A stretch of 64,000 bases of DNA from CAZJVD01 sp964549505 (GCA_964549505.1 CAZJVD010000009.1:1-64000); one strand, 5' to 3'; shown: positions 43,150 to 52,274, counted from the stretch's first letter. Numbers and translations are program-made. Notes: generated by a model from the sequence alone, not told the origin.

Positions 43150-44254
43150 CGCAGAGAAAGCGCGCTTTAGCTTTCCTTTGCGAGCGCCTGGCGAACCCGC
43201 ACGCCTGATTTTCGCTATTCTGATTCTACTCGGTACGTTTGGCGTTTTTGTTTTCAACCCGGCACTCTCAACACCGACGATGCTCGCGTTGCTCACAACG
43301 CTTCTCCTCTCACCAGCGGTCGCCGCTCTCGAGCGCTTTGGGCTCTCGCGCACGGTTTCGATCAGTTTTGTTTTTGTCGCGCTCGGAGCACTTTTGGTTG
43401 CGGGTGGTTTTCTGGCCGCTCAAGCGATCGAAGGTCAGTGGGCGAGCTTCACGGTTCGCGCACCGGAGATCTTCGACCGCCTCATCGAAACAATACGCTC
43501 CAAAGAATCTGCCTTCGCTCAACAGTTTGCCGTAGCTCCGACTATCAGTCTTGCCGAGAAGGTCTTGGTCTGGGGGCAAGACACTGGACATTGGTTCATC
43601 GGACACATACCGGTACTCCTCGGCGATCTCGCAACATCATTCCTGATCGTACCCGTTCTCGTTTGGGTTCTACTCAAAGACGGTCGACGCATGCGAAAGG
43701 GTTTCTTCAGTCTCATACCGAATCGTCACTTCGAATCGTCCTACATCGTCGTCCATCGAATTCTAGGTGCGATCTCGGACTACATTCGAGCGAAACTCTT
43801 CGAAGGTATATTGGTCGGATCACTCGTAACTCTCGGACTTTTTTTGGTAGGAGCGCCCTACCCGATCGTCTTGGGTGTGATTGCGGGAGTGACAAACATC
43901 ATTCCGTACTTGGGTCCCCTACTCGGTGCCGCACCCGGTATCGTCATCGCACTCTATGACGAGAGTCTCGGACATTTGCTTGTGCCCGTCGTCGCTGTTT
44001 ATGGAGTGGCTAATCTAGTCGACACGGTGGTGATCTTTCCCGTGCTCGTCGGTCGATTGGTCAACCTTCATCCCGCGATCTTGCTCGTCAGTGTGATCGT
44101 CGGCGGACAGTTTTGGGGTTTCATTGGAATGCTGCTCTCGATTCCAGTAACAGCGTCGCTAAAAATCATTCTCGAACAGGTCCACGGCGCTCTCTACCCG
44201 ACGTCCCGTTCACGTCGTCTGCGACTCGTACGGCATGTGTCGCTCGATCGGTAA
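43088..44254 (+). CDS. AI-2E / PerM-family transporter
   Basis: 388 residues from a TTG at 43088 that has a good ribosome binding site (AGGAAGG seven bases upstream); a second TTG at 43178 would remove 30 mostly basic residues. Seven or eight hydrophobic segments and the conserved AI2E_transp region GILVGSLVTLGLFLVGAPYPIVLGVI...IPYLGPLLGAAP are present, along with NPALSTPTMLALLTTLLLSPAVAALER at the start. Family members export autoinducer-2 or act as Na+/H+ or other efflux proteins; the function is not settled. It overlaps the upstream cNMP-binding gene, so both are probably linked. Confidence 0.85.
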   Translation: MRLPRRSRSWSELDDSRTPADAEKARFSFPLRAPGEPARLIFAILILLGTFGVFVFNPALSTPTMLALLTTLLLSPAVAALERFGLSRTVSISFVFVALGALLVAGGFLAAQAIEGQWASFTVRAPEIFDRLIETIRSKESAFAQQFAVAPTISLAEKVLVWGQDTGHWFIGHIPVLLGDLATSFLIVPVLVWVLLKDGRRMRKGFFSLIPNRHFESSYIVVHRILGAISDYIRAKLFEGILVGSLVTLGLFLVGAPYPIVLGVIAGVTNIIPYLGPLLGAAPGIVIALYDESLGHLLVPVVAVYGVANLVDTVVIFPVLVGRLVNLHPAILLVSVIVGGQFWGFIGMLLSIPVTASLKIILEQVHGALYPTSRSRRLRLVRHVSLDR

Positions 44255-44301
44255 AGACCGGTAGGGATCGGTACGGGTCCATTGAGAACGACCGAAGATC
44301 G

Positions 44302-45870
44302 CTACTCGGAATCCGTTTTCTCGACATCTTCATCGACCACCGACGAAACCCAGTCTGGCACGCGATTTAAAGTCTCGTCTTTTTCATCGTACTGGATCGC
44401 AAACGAAGCTGAATCCTCGATCGCAGTCTTGCGTTTATCGTAACGTGTAATCATGTCGGGCGACGCCCATCCAGCAAACTCTTGGATCGCTCGATCCGAT
44501 ACATGATGATCGCGTGCGTTCGAAATCGCAGTCGCACGACAGGAGTGCGGCGAAACGGCGGCCTGAACGCCAGCATTCTTCGAGTAGAATTTCACAATGG
44601 CATAAATCGCGCTCGTATCGAGAGGCTTGTCGAGATCGCCCGTCCGATTGTTACGGACAGGTGAGAACAGATACTGATCTTTCCGGTGCGTTTTTCCCAT
44701 CATCATCAGATGGTACCGAATCGCTTTCCAGACTTGCGGAGGCAGAGCGATCAGGCGTTCACGCGCTCCTTTTCCCATGAACTTGATCACCGGCTTACCT
44801 CGCTCGACAGCAAGATTTGTCGTTCGAAGGTTAACGAGCTCAGAGCGCCGAAGGCCGCAGTAAAAGAGCAGCGCGAGGATCGCAAAATGTTGAGCGCCTG
44901 CTTTGCGATGTAAGTTTGGAATCGAGAGTACGCGCTGAACTTCATCGTCCGTAAAGCCAGGTGTGGAAGACAGCTTCTTCGGTCGCAAAAACCGCACCCG
45001 CTCGGCCGGATTTTTCTCCAGCAGGCCTTCGTCCATCATCCAACCAAAAAAGCTTCTCAGACAGGCCAAGTGGCGATCGACCGTGGTCATCTCCAGACCT
45101 TCGGCGAGCAGTTGGTCTTTGTAAGCAATGACGACCGCTCGGTCGACTTGTTCGGATCCATGATCGAACTTTCGCGCGAGGAGAAATTTCACAAACCGCG
45201 TGAGGTCCTTGCCATACGCGCGACGGGTGTGCTCGGACCGCAGGTCCAACAGAAAACTTTCGATCGCACGACGAAAGGGACCGTCCGTTCTCAAAAAGTC
45301 TTCGGTCGTGATCGTGCCTGTGGGTCCGGTCGGCTGGGTGTGCCCAGGCTGTACTGACAGCTGCGCGCTTGGTGCGTGCGCGGCCACCGAAGAAACAGGT
45401 AGAAACTCTGACTTATTTTGACGCGCTTGCGCTTGTGCCGGAACAAGTAACGGAGCGTCAATTTCGCCGTCGCTCCTGGTAATTATTAGCTTTGTAGCCG
45501 CTGCCTCGGTCGCGCCCACCCGCTCGGCTGCACGGAAAAATCCCCACGTCACCCGTAAGTCTTCACCATTGCGACGTCGCTGCCCACGCGGGTTTTGCCA
45601 ACTGTACCCGTATTGCTGCTGCCCCTGCCGATCAGCCGGGCGTGCTTTCCAGCGCGCATTTGCCTGTCCGTTCGGTGCCCTCATACTTCGGCTCCTACGG
45701 AACTGCCGACCGATCAACTGTCCTAAACTGTCCGCCGAACGCACGCCCTTCTTTTTCGACGGCCGACGTCTCTGCAAAGTTTTCCGGACATTTTTTCGGA
45801 CGCTTAGTGAACTTCTGCGTGAAGTTCTGGGCGAAGCCCTGGGTAAAGTCCTGGGTAAAGTCCTGCGCAT
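44302..45870 (-). CDS. Tyrosine recombinase with long basic N-terminal extension
   Basis: Up to 522 residues. The C-terminal 320 form a complete XerC/D-type recombinase: SAM-like core-binding domain (FRRAIESFLLDLRSEHTRRAY), catalytic Arg in YCGLRRSELVNL, Lys in FMGKGARERLIAL, HSCR box, Trp in FAGWASPDM and nucleophile Tyr in ITRYDKR. The first 200 residues are basic and disordered, beginning with a repeated TLPR motif from 12-bp DNA repeats, and the true start could be inside them. It may resolve chromosome dimers or serve as a genome-encoded integrase. It lies 4 bp downstream of the BtpA-like gene and so may share its operon. Confidence 0.85.
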   Translation of the reverse strand: MRRTLPRTLPRASPRTSRRSSLSVRKNVRKTLQRRRPSKKKGVRSADSLGQLIGRQFRRSRSMRAPNGQANARWKARPADRQGQQQYGYSWQNPRGQRRRNGEDLRVTWGFFRAAERVGATEAAATKLIITRSDGEIDAPLLVPAQAQARQNKSEFLPVSSVAAHAPSAQLSVQPGHTQPTGPTGTITTEDFLRTDGPFRRAIESFLLDLRSEHTRRAYGKDLTRFVKFLLARKFDHGSEQVDRAVVIAYKDQLLAEGLEMTTVDRHLACLRSFFGWMMDEGLLEKNPAERVRFLRPKKLSSTPGFTDDEVQRVLSIPNLHRKAGAQHFAILALLFYCGLRRSELVNLRTTNLAVERGKPVIKFMGKGARERLIALPPQVWKAIRYHLMMMGKTHRKDQYLFSPVRNNRTGDLDKPLDTSAIYAIVKFYSKNAGVQAAVSPHSCRATAISNARDHHVSDRAIQEFAGWASPDMITRYDKRKTAIEDSASFAIQYDEKDETLNRVPDWVSSVVDEDVEKTDSE

Positions 45871-45874
45871 GATC

Positions 45875-46729
45875 CTATTCTAAGAGAGATCGCAGCTTCT
45901 TCAAAGCCTTGCGATCCAACGGAGCTCCAGCGACGCCACCGCGACGTACGCTCGATCCGACAATCGCACCATCGACATACGGCAGTACATCGCGTGCGTT
46001 TTCAGCACTCAAGCCACTTCCAAGATAAAGTGGCACGCGACGAACGCGTTTACCTGTTTCTAAAACCGCCGCGCGCGCGACGGTTAACCGCTCGGTTTCC
46101 GTCACCCGTCCTGTCGTAGGACCTGTGATCACAACACCGTCGGCGCCAGTTCGTACGATCAAGTCTTCGATCGCGATCTCAAGATCGTTCCCCGACAGCG
46201 TGACCGCATGCTTGACATGAACATCAGCCAGAACACTCACACGAGGATCGCGCAGTTCGCGCGCGCGCATCAACGTGGCAGCATCGCTTTCGATGAGACC
46301 TTGATCGGTCGCCGCGACACCCGACAAAACGTTTACACGGATGAAATCGCAACCGGTTACGGAAGCAATCGCCATCGCCGCCCGCGCGTCATTTCGCAAC
46401 ACATTGATACCGACCTTAAGCTTCGTAAACTGGCGCGCAGCCGCCGCGATGATGGACATAGCGGCCACCGTTTCGGGCGGGACTTCGGATTTAAAAAACG
46501 GAACATCCCCAAAATTTTCCAAAATAACGGCATCAAAACCAGCTGCTTCGAACGTTCGCACTTCTTCGAGTGCCAACGCACCCACTGAACCCATCGTGAC
46601 ATCAAAGGGAACACGCGCGGCCCCGGGAGAACCGGGAAGTGGCGGCAGATGCACGACACCGATCCATCGCGGGTAGGCTTTGAACCTTTCGCGCTCGGTC
46701 TTCCGATTGGGTTTCCGCTTGAGTTTCAT
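45875..46729 (-). CDS. BtpA/SgcQ-family TIM-barrel protein
   Basis: About 284 residues. WIGVVHLPPLPGSPGA is the BtpA signature, followed by FEAAGFDAVILENFGDVPF, the IASVTGCDFIRVNVLSG strand and the phosphate-binding end VPLYLGSGLSAENA. The family is named for the photosystem I biogenesis factor BtpA of cyanobacteria, and SgcQ is a putative sugar-metabolism protein; the biochemical role is unknown. The ATG at 46729 overlaps the stop of the SEC-C gene (ATGA), so translation is coupled. The frame upstream of it is a shadow of the GGH repeat. Confidence 0.8.
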   Translation of the reverse strand: MKLKRKPNRKTERERFKAYPRWIGVVHLPPLPGSPGAARVPFDVTMGSVGALALEEVRTFEAAGFDAVILENFGDVPFFKSEVPPETVAAMSIIAAAARQFTKLKVGINVLRNDARAAMAIASVTGCDFIRVNVLSGVAATDQGLIESDAATLMRARELRDPRVSVLADVHVKHAVTLSGNDLEIAIEDLIVRTGADGVVITGPTTGRVTETERLTVARAAVLETGKRVRRVPLYLGSGLSAENARDVLPYVDGAIVGSSVRRGGVAGAPLDRKALKKLRSLLE

Positions 46730-47292
46730 TGATCCCCAGAATCCCCCGAGCCCCCATGACCACCATGACCACCATGACCACCGTGACCACCAGGCTCGCC
46801 GCGCACTCCCGACTTTCCGGTCTTCTTGAGCCAACCAAAAAGCCCTTTTTTCTTGGCACCCGCAACCGTCTCACCCTTGGCCCCCATGCCGGCGCCGAGA
46901 TCAGCACCCGCTCCAGCCGTACCCGATCCAGACTCGCCGTGCATACCGGCTTCGCCCTCCGGCACAAGCCCCTGCTGAAGCTCGGGTGGCAACTTTCCAG
47001 CGAGCTGTTCTAAACGCTTCGAAACATCCTTGCCCTTCATCGCTTGCTTGACCAGCCACTGCAGTTCTTCGACTTGCTGTTTTGGAAGCTGCGCGAGATT
47101 TTTTTGAAACTCTTCAATCGCTTTCGGATCAAACTGCTTCGGGTCGAGATCAGGATTGTCTTTGACAAAATCATCCATCGACTTGGCTTGACCCAGTTTC
47201 GGAGCGGCACCGACACCGCAACAACGTTTGTACTTCTTCCCAGAACCGCAAGGACACGGCTCGTTTCGCGCGACTTGATCCGATTCACTCAT
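46726..47292 (-). CDS. SEC-C motif protein with His/Gly-rich tail
   Basis: 188 residues. Near the N-terminus EPCPCGSGKKYKRCC is a full SEC-C zinc motif (CxCxnCC), as at the SecA C-terminus, which binds Zn and contacts SecB or ribosomes. The middle is a charged helical region (DNPDLDPKQFDPKAIEEFQ). The tail has low-complexity GAGADLGAGMGAKG and then GGHGGHGGHGGHGG, a likely metal-binding His repeat encoded by 9-bp DNA repeats at about 46754-46795. The gene is coupled by ATGA overlaps to the recombinase-like gene upstream and the BtpA-like gene downstream. No function is known for this combination. Confidence 0.75.
   Translation of the reverse strand: MSESDQVARNEPCPCGSGKKYKRCCGVGAAPKLGQAKSMDDFVKDNPDLDPKQFDPKAIEEFQKNLAQLPKQQVEELQWLVKQAMKGKDVSKRLEQLAGKLPPELQQGLVPEGEAGMHGESGSGTAGAGADLGAGMGAKGETVAGAKKKGLFGWLKKTGKSGVRGEPGGHGGHGGHGGHGGSGDSGDQ
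46754..46795 (-). repeat. 9-bp tandem repeat encoding GGH units
   Basis: Plus-strand CATGACCAC-type units repeat about four times. On the minus strand they encode GGH-GGH-GGH-GGH in the SEC-C protein. A loss or gain of units keeps the frame. Confidence 0.8.
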
Positions 47293-48239
47293 AGCGTCTT
47301 CTCTTTCGAAATAGATGGTAAAGCCAGAATAAGGGGTTGAAACACTTTGAACGCGTAAGCAGTACGAAGGCCTAAGAGCTTTTGAATTTCATTTTGAGTT
47401 TTGCCTTCACGAAACCATTGCAACGTTCGGGTCTGACGAATTCTTCGCGGCGTAAGTCCTGGCAAGTCAGCTTTCCGAGAAAACTCGCGCACGAAGACTT
47501 CGATTCCACGAGGTGTGATCGGACCTTCGAAAGCCCCTGCCCTCGTGTGACCATTAAAAACAAAATCACCGATCGCTGCGCCTGACTTTCGACTCGCAAT
47601 CGTCCGAAAAAGTTTTTGCACTGTTTCGAAAAGTGCTGGCGACAGGGGAAGCTCGCGCCCCGCTTTACCAGGAATCTGCACGACAGGTCCCCTCCCCACT
47701 CCAAGCGAGAAGTCTCTGAACCGCAATCGACAGAGTTCACTGACCTGACAAGCCGTTTCGATCAGCGTTCCGAGTAGCGCACGGTTTCGGACTTCAAACT
47801 CACCGGTATCGGGCAGTGCCGCCACTCGCGACACGAGAAGCTCATATGAAAATGTTTTTGGAACACGCTCTAAACGATCTGGAGCAATCACACGCGGCGC
47901 TAGATCAACGGAGATCTTCTTGCGCTTCTTGAGATACGTCAGAAACTTACGCACCGTCATCAATTTGCGCCGTCGCGTGTTTGTTTTCAGGCCGGAACGC
48001 TTGAGATGCGCTTGAAATCCTTCAAGATGGCGGGGTTCAAGATTCGAGAGGTGAAACCTGGGGCGTACTTTCGTTGTCAGATACTCATCGAACTCGACAA
48101 GATCGATCGTGTAACACCGTATGGTATGTGCTGCTTTTCCCGTGCCCGCCAGAAAACCTAGGAAGCTTTTCATCGCTGATTTGAGTTCCATGAAGTTCCT
48201 GAAAGTAGACTCGCTCAGTGATGGGTCGTCAAGCCTCAT
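47289..48239 (-). CDS. Degenerate tyrosine-recombinase-like protein
   Basis: About 316 residues from the ATG at 48239 (the frame is open to 48317, which would collide with the divergent gene start). The N-terminal core-binding fold is intact (HTIRCYTIDLVEFDEYL). The catalytic half aligns with XerD but has lost its chemistry: the GLRxSE Arg is Gln (ACQVSELCRL), the HxxR His is Arg (LTPRRIRQT), the LLGH His is Leu (LLGLR) and the nucleophile Tyr is Phe (FKVFQPL). The Lys (PGKAGRELPL) and the second Arg remain. This points to a DNA-binding protein that no longer cuts. It is the first gene of an operon with the SEC-C and BtpA-like genes. Confidence 0.75.
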   Translation of the reverse strand: MRLDDPSLSESTFRNFMELKSAMKSFLGFLAGTGKAAHTIRCYTIDLVEFDEYLTTKVRPRFHLSNLEPRHLEGFQAHLKRSGLKTNTRRRKLMTVRKFLTYLKKRKKISVDLAPRVIAPDRLERVPKTFSYELLVSRVAALPDTGEFEVRNRALLGTLIETACQVSELCRLRFRDFSLGVGRGPVVQIPGKAGRELPLSPALFETVQKLFRTIASRKSGAAIGDFVFNGHTRAGAFEGPITPRGIEVFVREFSRKADLPGLTPRRIRQTRTLQWFREGKTQNEIQKLLGLRTAYAFKVFQPLILALPSISKEKTL

Positions 48240-48315
48240 GCACTCTGACACCAGCACCAGAAAATCAGTTTCTAATTTGCTTTTTAAGGGGCGTTCTCTT
48301 ATACCAAAGTGCGTC

Positions 48316-50025
48316 ATGACAACTCTGGGACCCTACTTCGGGACCGCACTCCTCTTATTTTCTACACTTGCCTACTCCGACCATGCGCCTCAACCGGCTT
48401 CAACCCTCTCGTTTCGTTTCGACGAACATGCGTATTCGGAACGCGACGTCCGCGATTACATCGCAAACGGGCTTCTCACCGACGGCGATCGGGCGGGGAT
48501 ATACTTACGCGCACTCCGCGAAATGCTCTGGATCCGAATTCTGCACGCCGAAGCGCAGACCCTCGGTCTAGAGACCGACGCAGACGCGGAAGCTATTTCG
48601 AAAGAACGCTCTCTTGGACGATCCGTAATCGAAGAACTACTCGCTCGACGCAAAGTTTCTGGCAAATCCCGGTACGGCCCAACGAAGGGACTCGAAGAAC
48701 TCAAACGGATTGCCAAAGAAGCAGAAAGCAATTTGAATGACTTTCTCGACACGCATCCCGATGCCACAGTCCACGAGTTCGGGGAGTTTTACGCACGCTT
48801 TCCAGAATCTGCGGAGCTCTTCCAACCTGCGACTGTCACACGCACAACCGTCCGTCTTGGATTTCGACCTTGGGCGACGACTTTAAAGACAGCAACCGAT
48901 GCTGTCGCAAGACATCGCGGTGAAGATTTTCTTCGCGCTTTTTTGAAGTCAGCGAACGAAAAGTTTCGATCTCAGGTTTGGAAAGGTATCCACGACGATC
49001 TGGGACGCGCTCAGGAAACTTCGAAGCGCTACCCAAAAGAACGTCTCGAACAGTGGGCGAGAGAAGAGGAGGCTGCGACGAAAGCGACCGAGCCAGGGAG
49101 CGCTGACTACGAAAGGCACTTTCGCCAAAGCCGCATTTTTGCATTGGCCGCACTCTTAGGCGCACACACCGACTGGAATACAAAAGATCTGCTCGCACAG
49201 ATTATGGACGTTCTCACTCATCTCAGCACATCACTCGCATCCCTCACACCCGAGCGAGTCCTAGAACAGTCCGTTGAAGGACTCGGTTCATGGGTTACTG
49301 CTGAACTCGAACGAACCGGCCGACACGCTGAACGTCTGGGCGATCTGGACCGTCTTCGCGCGACTGCCGATCTTTTCGATCTTTTGAAGTCCATAGCAAC
49401 CGTGATCGCTCGACGCCTCGAGCATGACTGGATTGAGAGAGCGGCTATCGAACTCGATCTACGATTCAAAGCCGCACGGCCGCAACAAGATACGACGTCA
49501 GCCGACGCAGCCCAGATGGCCCTTACGTCGGCCTGGAACGATACCCTCGCCTTTGGGCGCGAATATTTGAGCATGATTTGGTTAGGAGATCAGAAGTCAA
49601 ACCTCAGACTTGACGCTTCGACATGGGCCCGTTCGAGCACGCGCCAAGCATACTTAGCCAGTACCGATCCTCTTTTTCGAGGAGTGCCGTTTCTCGGGCC
49701 CAACTCGAGAACGGAGACCATCCTGTACAACCGGCGTCCTGCCGATAACGACACCTCCCTGGAACTTCTGTTCTTTTCGGACAAAACCGATCCTTTGCCC
49801 GTGCTCATCGGACCGACGTACCGAAACCTTGTCGAAGAGAAAATCTTGGATCGCATCTTAGAATATCGCGGTTTGGAAACCGGTGACGACGGCGCACCTT
49901 CCATAAAAGACGAGCTTCTCAAGAAATATGAGCATCGCCTCGAAATCTACGATCTCGATCACAAGCCGTTACCTGCAGCGGTCCTAAGGGAGTTTTCCCT
50001 TTTTGGTTTCAGAGATGAACTCTGA
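48316..50025 (+). CDS. Hypothetical exported helical protein
   Basis: About 569 residues. The ATG at 48316 opens a signal peptide (LGPYFGTALLLFSTLAYSDH). The mature protein is largely helical and charged. The first 90 residues (SFRFDEHAYSERDVRDYI...ILHAEAQTLGLE) recall the N-terminal chaperone region of SurA-type proteins, but the match is weak and no PpiC domain follows. The C-terminus ends in a distinct domain with VPFLGPNSRTETILYNRRP. I recognise no family. It diverges from the recombinase-like operon, and its ATG lies within the longest version of that gene. Confidence 0.55.
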   Translation: MTTLGPYFGTALLLFSTLAYSDHAPQPASTLSFRFDEHAYSERDVRDYIANGLLTDGDRAGIYLRALREMLWIRILHAEAQTLGLETDADAEAISKERSLGRSVIEELLARRKVSGKSRYGPTKGLEELKRIAKEAESNLNDFLDTHPDATVHEFGEFYARFPESAELFQPATVTRTTVRLGFRPWATTLKTATDAVARHRGEDFLRAFLKSANEKFRSQVWKGIHDDLGRAQETSKRYPKERLEQWAREEEAATKATEPGSADYERHFRQSRIFALAALLGAHTDWNTKDLLAQIMDVLTHLSTSLASLTPERVLEQSVEGLGSWVTAELERTGRHAERLGDLDRLRATADLFDLLKSIATVIARRLEHDWIERAAIELDLRFKAARPQQDTTSADAAQMALTSAWNDTLAFGREYLSMIWLGDQKSNLRLDASTWARSSTRQAYLASTDPLFRGVPFLGPNSRTETILYNRRPADNDTSLELLFFSDKTDPLPVLIGPTYRNLVEEKILDRILEYRGLETGDDGAPSIKDELLKKYEHRLEIYDLDHKPLPAAVLREFSLFGFRDEL

Positions 50026-50062
50026 GCGTGGTAGAAGAGAAGCGACGATCGGACTTTAAACC

Positions 50063-50704
50063 ATGAAAATTTTTATCGACTCGGCCGAAATCACAGAAAT
50101 CGAAAAAGCAGCTCTCACAGGGCTTGTGGACGGAGTGACGACCAATCCCAGCCTCGTAGCGAAAAGCGGACAACGCTTTGAAGATCTCATCCGTCGCATC
50201 GCGGAGCTCGTCAATGGCTCCATCAGCGCCGAAGTCACTGAAAATCAGTATGAAGGCATGGTCGTGCAAGGACGAACGCTTTCAAAGATTCACCCGAACG
50301 TGACGGTTAAACTTCCAATGACCTGGGATGGTTTACGAGCGACGCGCGTATTCTCCGAAGAAGGCGTCACCACGAACGTCACGCTCTGTTTCTCCGTCGC
50401 CCAAGCCTGGTTAGCGGCAAAGGCCGGCGCCACCTATGTATCGCCGTTTGTCGGTCGCCTCGACGACATCGGTCAGGATGGTATGGCGCTGATTCGCGAC
50501 ATTCGAGCTACCTACGATCGCTACGGCTTTAAAACACAGATTCTGGCGGCTAGTATTCGTCACACGGATCATATCCGCGCGGCACTTTTGGCTGGAGCCG
50601 ACGTCGCGACGATTCCTTATTCTGTTTTCGCTAAGTCGCTCGAGCATCCACTCACGGAAAAGGGCCTCGCGACGTTCTTAGCAGATGCTAAGAAGTTTCA
50701 GTAA
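50063..50704 (+). CDS. Fructose-6-phosphate aldolase / transaldolase family protein
   Basis: 213 residues, the short TalC/MipB type. MKIFIDSAEITEIEKA and GVTTNPSLVAKSG are the N-terminal signatures, the Schiff-base Lys is in HPNVTVKLPMTWDGL, and TNVTLCFSVAQAWLAAKAGATYVSPFVGRLDD follows. These small enzymes either transfer dihydroxyacetone units in the pentose phosphate pathway or split fructose-6-phosphate; sequence alone does not decide. It is cytoplasmic, stands 37 bp after the exported helical protein gene, and ends 16 bp before a convergent gene. Confidence 0.92.
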   Translation: MKIFIDSAEITEIEKAALTGLVDGVTTNPSLVAKSGQRFEDLIRRIAELVNGSISAEVTENQYEGMVVQGRTLSKIHPNVTVKLPMTWDGLRATRVFSEEGVTTNVTLCFSVAQAWLAAKAGATYVSPFVGRLDDIGQDGMALIRDIRATYDRYGFKTQILAASIRHTDHIRAALLAGADVATIPYSVFAKSLEHPLTEKGLATFLADAKKFQ

Positions 50705-50720
50705 CGAGACTCAATTGCCT

Positions 50721-52274
50721 CTAGAGCTGCCCGCAAAGCTCAGCTTCAATACGCTGTCGGATCGTTTCCGCAACAAACTCGAGATCTTTTACCAGGTCGT
50801 CTCCAGCAACTGGAACAGCCTTACCATCCGCATTCGTCACCGTTACGACGGTTGCTTGTCGTCCGTTGTCCGCAACGTGACGAAGCACGTAGGACATCTT
50901 GGTGAATCCGTCGAGAGCCTTCTTAAACTCGGAAATCTCGATGCCTTCACCACTGTCATCCATAGGCTGCTCGTTCACTTGCAGAACACACTTACCGAGA
51001 GTCGAAGGTTGATCTTTCCACGAGACGGCTCGCGCGATCAGTTCCTTATCCAGAAGTGCCATGATCTTACCCTTGATTGCTTCCTGCATCGAGAGTCGTG
51101 TAGCGAGAGTCTCTACGGAGTTCTTATTCCGCAATAAGGTGACCTGTTTGTCCGCGTCTCGAATGGCCGCCTCGTAGTCAGCATACTCGATGACAGGACT
51201 GCTCAACACAATGTCGGCCGCTTTAAAGTTCGCGAATGCTAAGCCCAGTTCCTGTTCGCTGGTGTACCCACTGTACGCAAGTGGAAGAAAAATTCCGCGT
51301 GCAAGAGTTCTTGCCTCCCGTACTTTAACCTCGGTAATAACTCCTACTCCACCTAAGAAGTTGTCATAGGCTCTGCGCAATGCTGCCGCCAAGATAAAAT
51401 CGGAGGAGCCAAACAAAAGCGTGAGGTCCCCTTCGCCCATCTGGTTGTAGTCGATAGGCTGCGCGATGCGCTTGACGAGATCAAGCATGGCTGTATAAGC
51501 CCCCACAATCGCTTCTTGACACTCTAGAGTAGCGCAATTCAACATGAACTGAACCATTTCCCGGTGCAGGACATTCCAGCCCAACTTCTCTTTGTCTTCG
51601 CCGCCAAAATCCGCTTGACGCGTTCTCGTGCCCGTTTCTTTGACTTCAGACTTCGTGATTGTGGGCACGCGTTCCAGCAAACGCCGTCCATCCGAGTAAA
51701 GAAGTGAATTGGACGCTTTTCGATATAACTCGCGCGCCTTATGGCGGCGAGCTGTGGCTGCCTTCCCCGACAGTTTCTTTTTGCGTTTGAGCTCAGCGCG
51801 GGATGCGTCGATCACGTATTTCTTGAGCGATGCAAAACCCCTGATCGCGTTTTCGAATCTCGTAGAAAAATATTCAATTACAGAACGGATCGCGAAAACA
51901 TCGATCGGATGCTCGGCGATTTCATCGATAACATCTTCCATATGGACTGCAAGAGCCGGCGATTCGCCGATTTCTTTGAACAGACGCGTCAGGTCGTCGG
52001 ATTGAAACTCATAGGTTCGCTTAGCGCGGGCTTTTTTGTAGGAAACCGTCTCTTGGATCGCCTTTTGAGGGGCTTCCGTAGCTGCGCTCGGATCTTGAGG
52101 AGCTACTGCGTTCCCTGTGCTTCCTGCGTCCTGTGGCACCGAGGTCGCTGGAACGGCGGCTTGTGGGTCCTGAACGCCGAACTCTGAGAAACCGTCGGAG
52201 AAACCGAAGGACATCGACGATACGGCGAACACGGGCAAAAGAACCAGGCTTGCAAACATTTTCGAGAGCGTCAT
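50721..52274 (-). CDS. Hypothetical exported protein, strong promoter
   Basis: 517 residues. A signal peptide (FASLVLLPVFAVSSMSFG) is followed by a low-complexity Pro/Ala/Gln linker (residues 35-70, with DPQAAVPATSVPQDAG). The rest is helical and rich in charged residues, with a basic patch RAELKRKKKLSGKAATARRHKARE around residue 160. Three cysteines are spaced in the second half (FMLNCATLECQ and LGKCVLQ). I recognise no domain. The ribosome binding site AGGAGA is good, and a near-consensus promoter with an adjacent palindrome lies upstream, so expression is probably high and regulated. Confidence 0.6.
   Translation of the reverse strand: MTLSKMFASLVLLPVFAVSSMSFGFSDGFSEFGVQDPQAAVPATSVPQDAGSTGNAVAPQDPSAATEAPQKAIQETVSYKKARAKRTYEFQSDDLTRLFKEIGESPALAVHMEDVIDEIAEHPIDVFAIRSVIEYFSTRFENAIRGFASLKKYVIDASRAELKRKKKLSGKAATARRHKARELYRKASNSLLYSDGRRLLERVPTITKSEVKETGTRTRQADFGGEDKEKLGWNVLHREMVQFMLNCATLECQEAIVGAYTAMLDLVKRIAQPIDYNQMGEGDLTLLFGSSDFILAAALRRAYDNFLGGVGVITEVKVREARTLARGIFLPLAYSGYTSEQELGLAFANFKAADIVLSSPVIEYADYEAAIRDADKQVTLLRNKNSVETLATRLSMQEAIKGKIMALLDKELIARAVSWKDQPSTLGKCVLQVNEQPMDDSGEGIEISEFKKALDGFTKMSYVLRHVADNGRQATVVTVTNADGKAVPVAGDDLVKDLEFVAETIRQRIEAELCGQL

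Noticed and set aside
44302..48239. A prophage or integrative element around the two recombinase genes
   Set aside because: No phage, plasmid or conjugation genes, tRNA or direct repeats lie near them, and the other genes are housekeeping-like.
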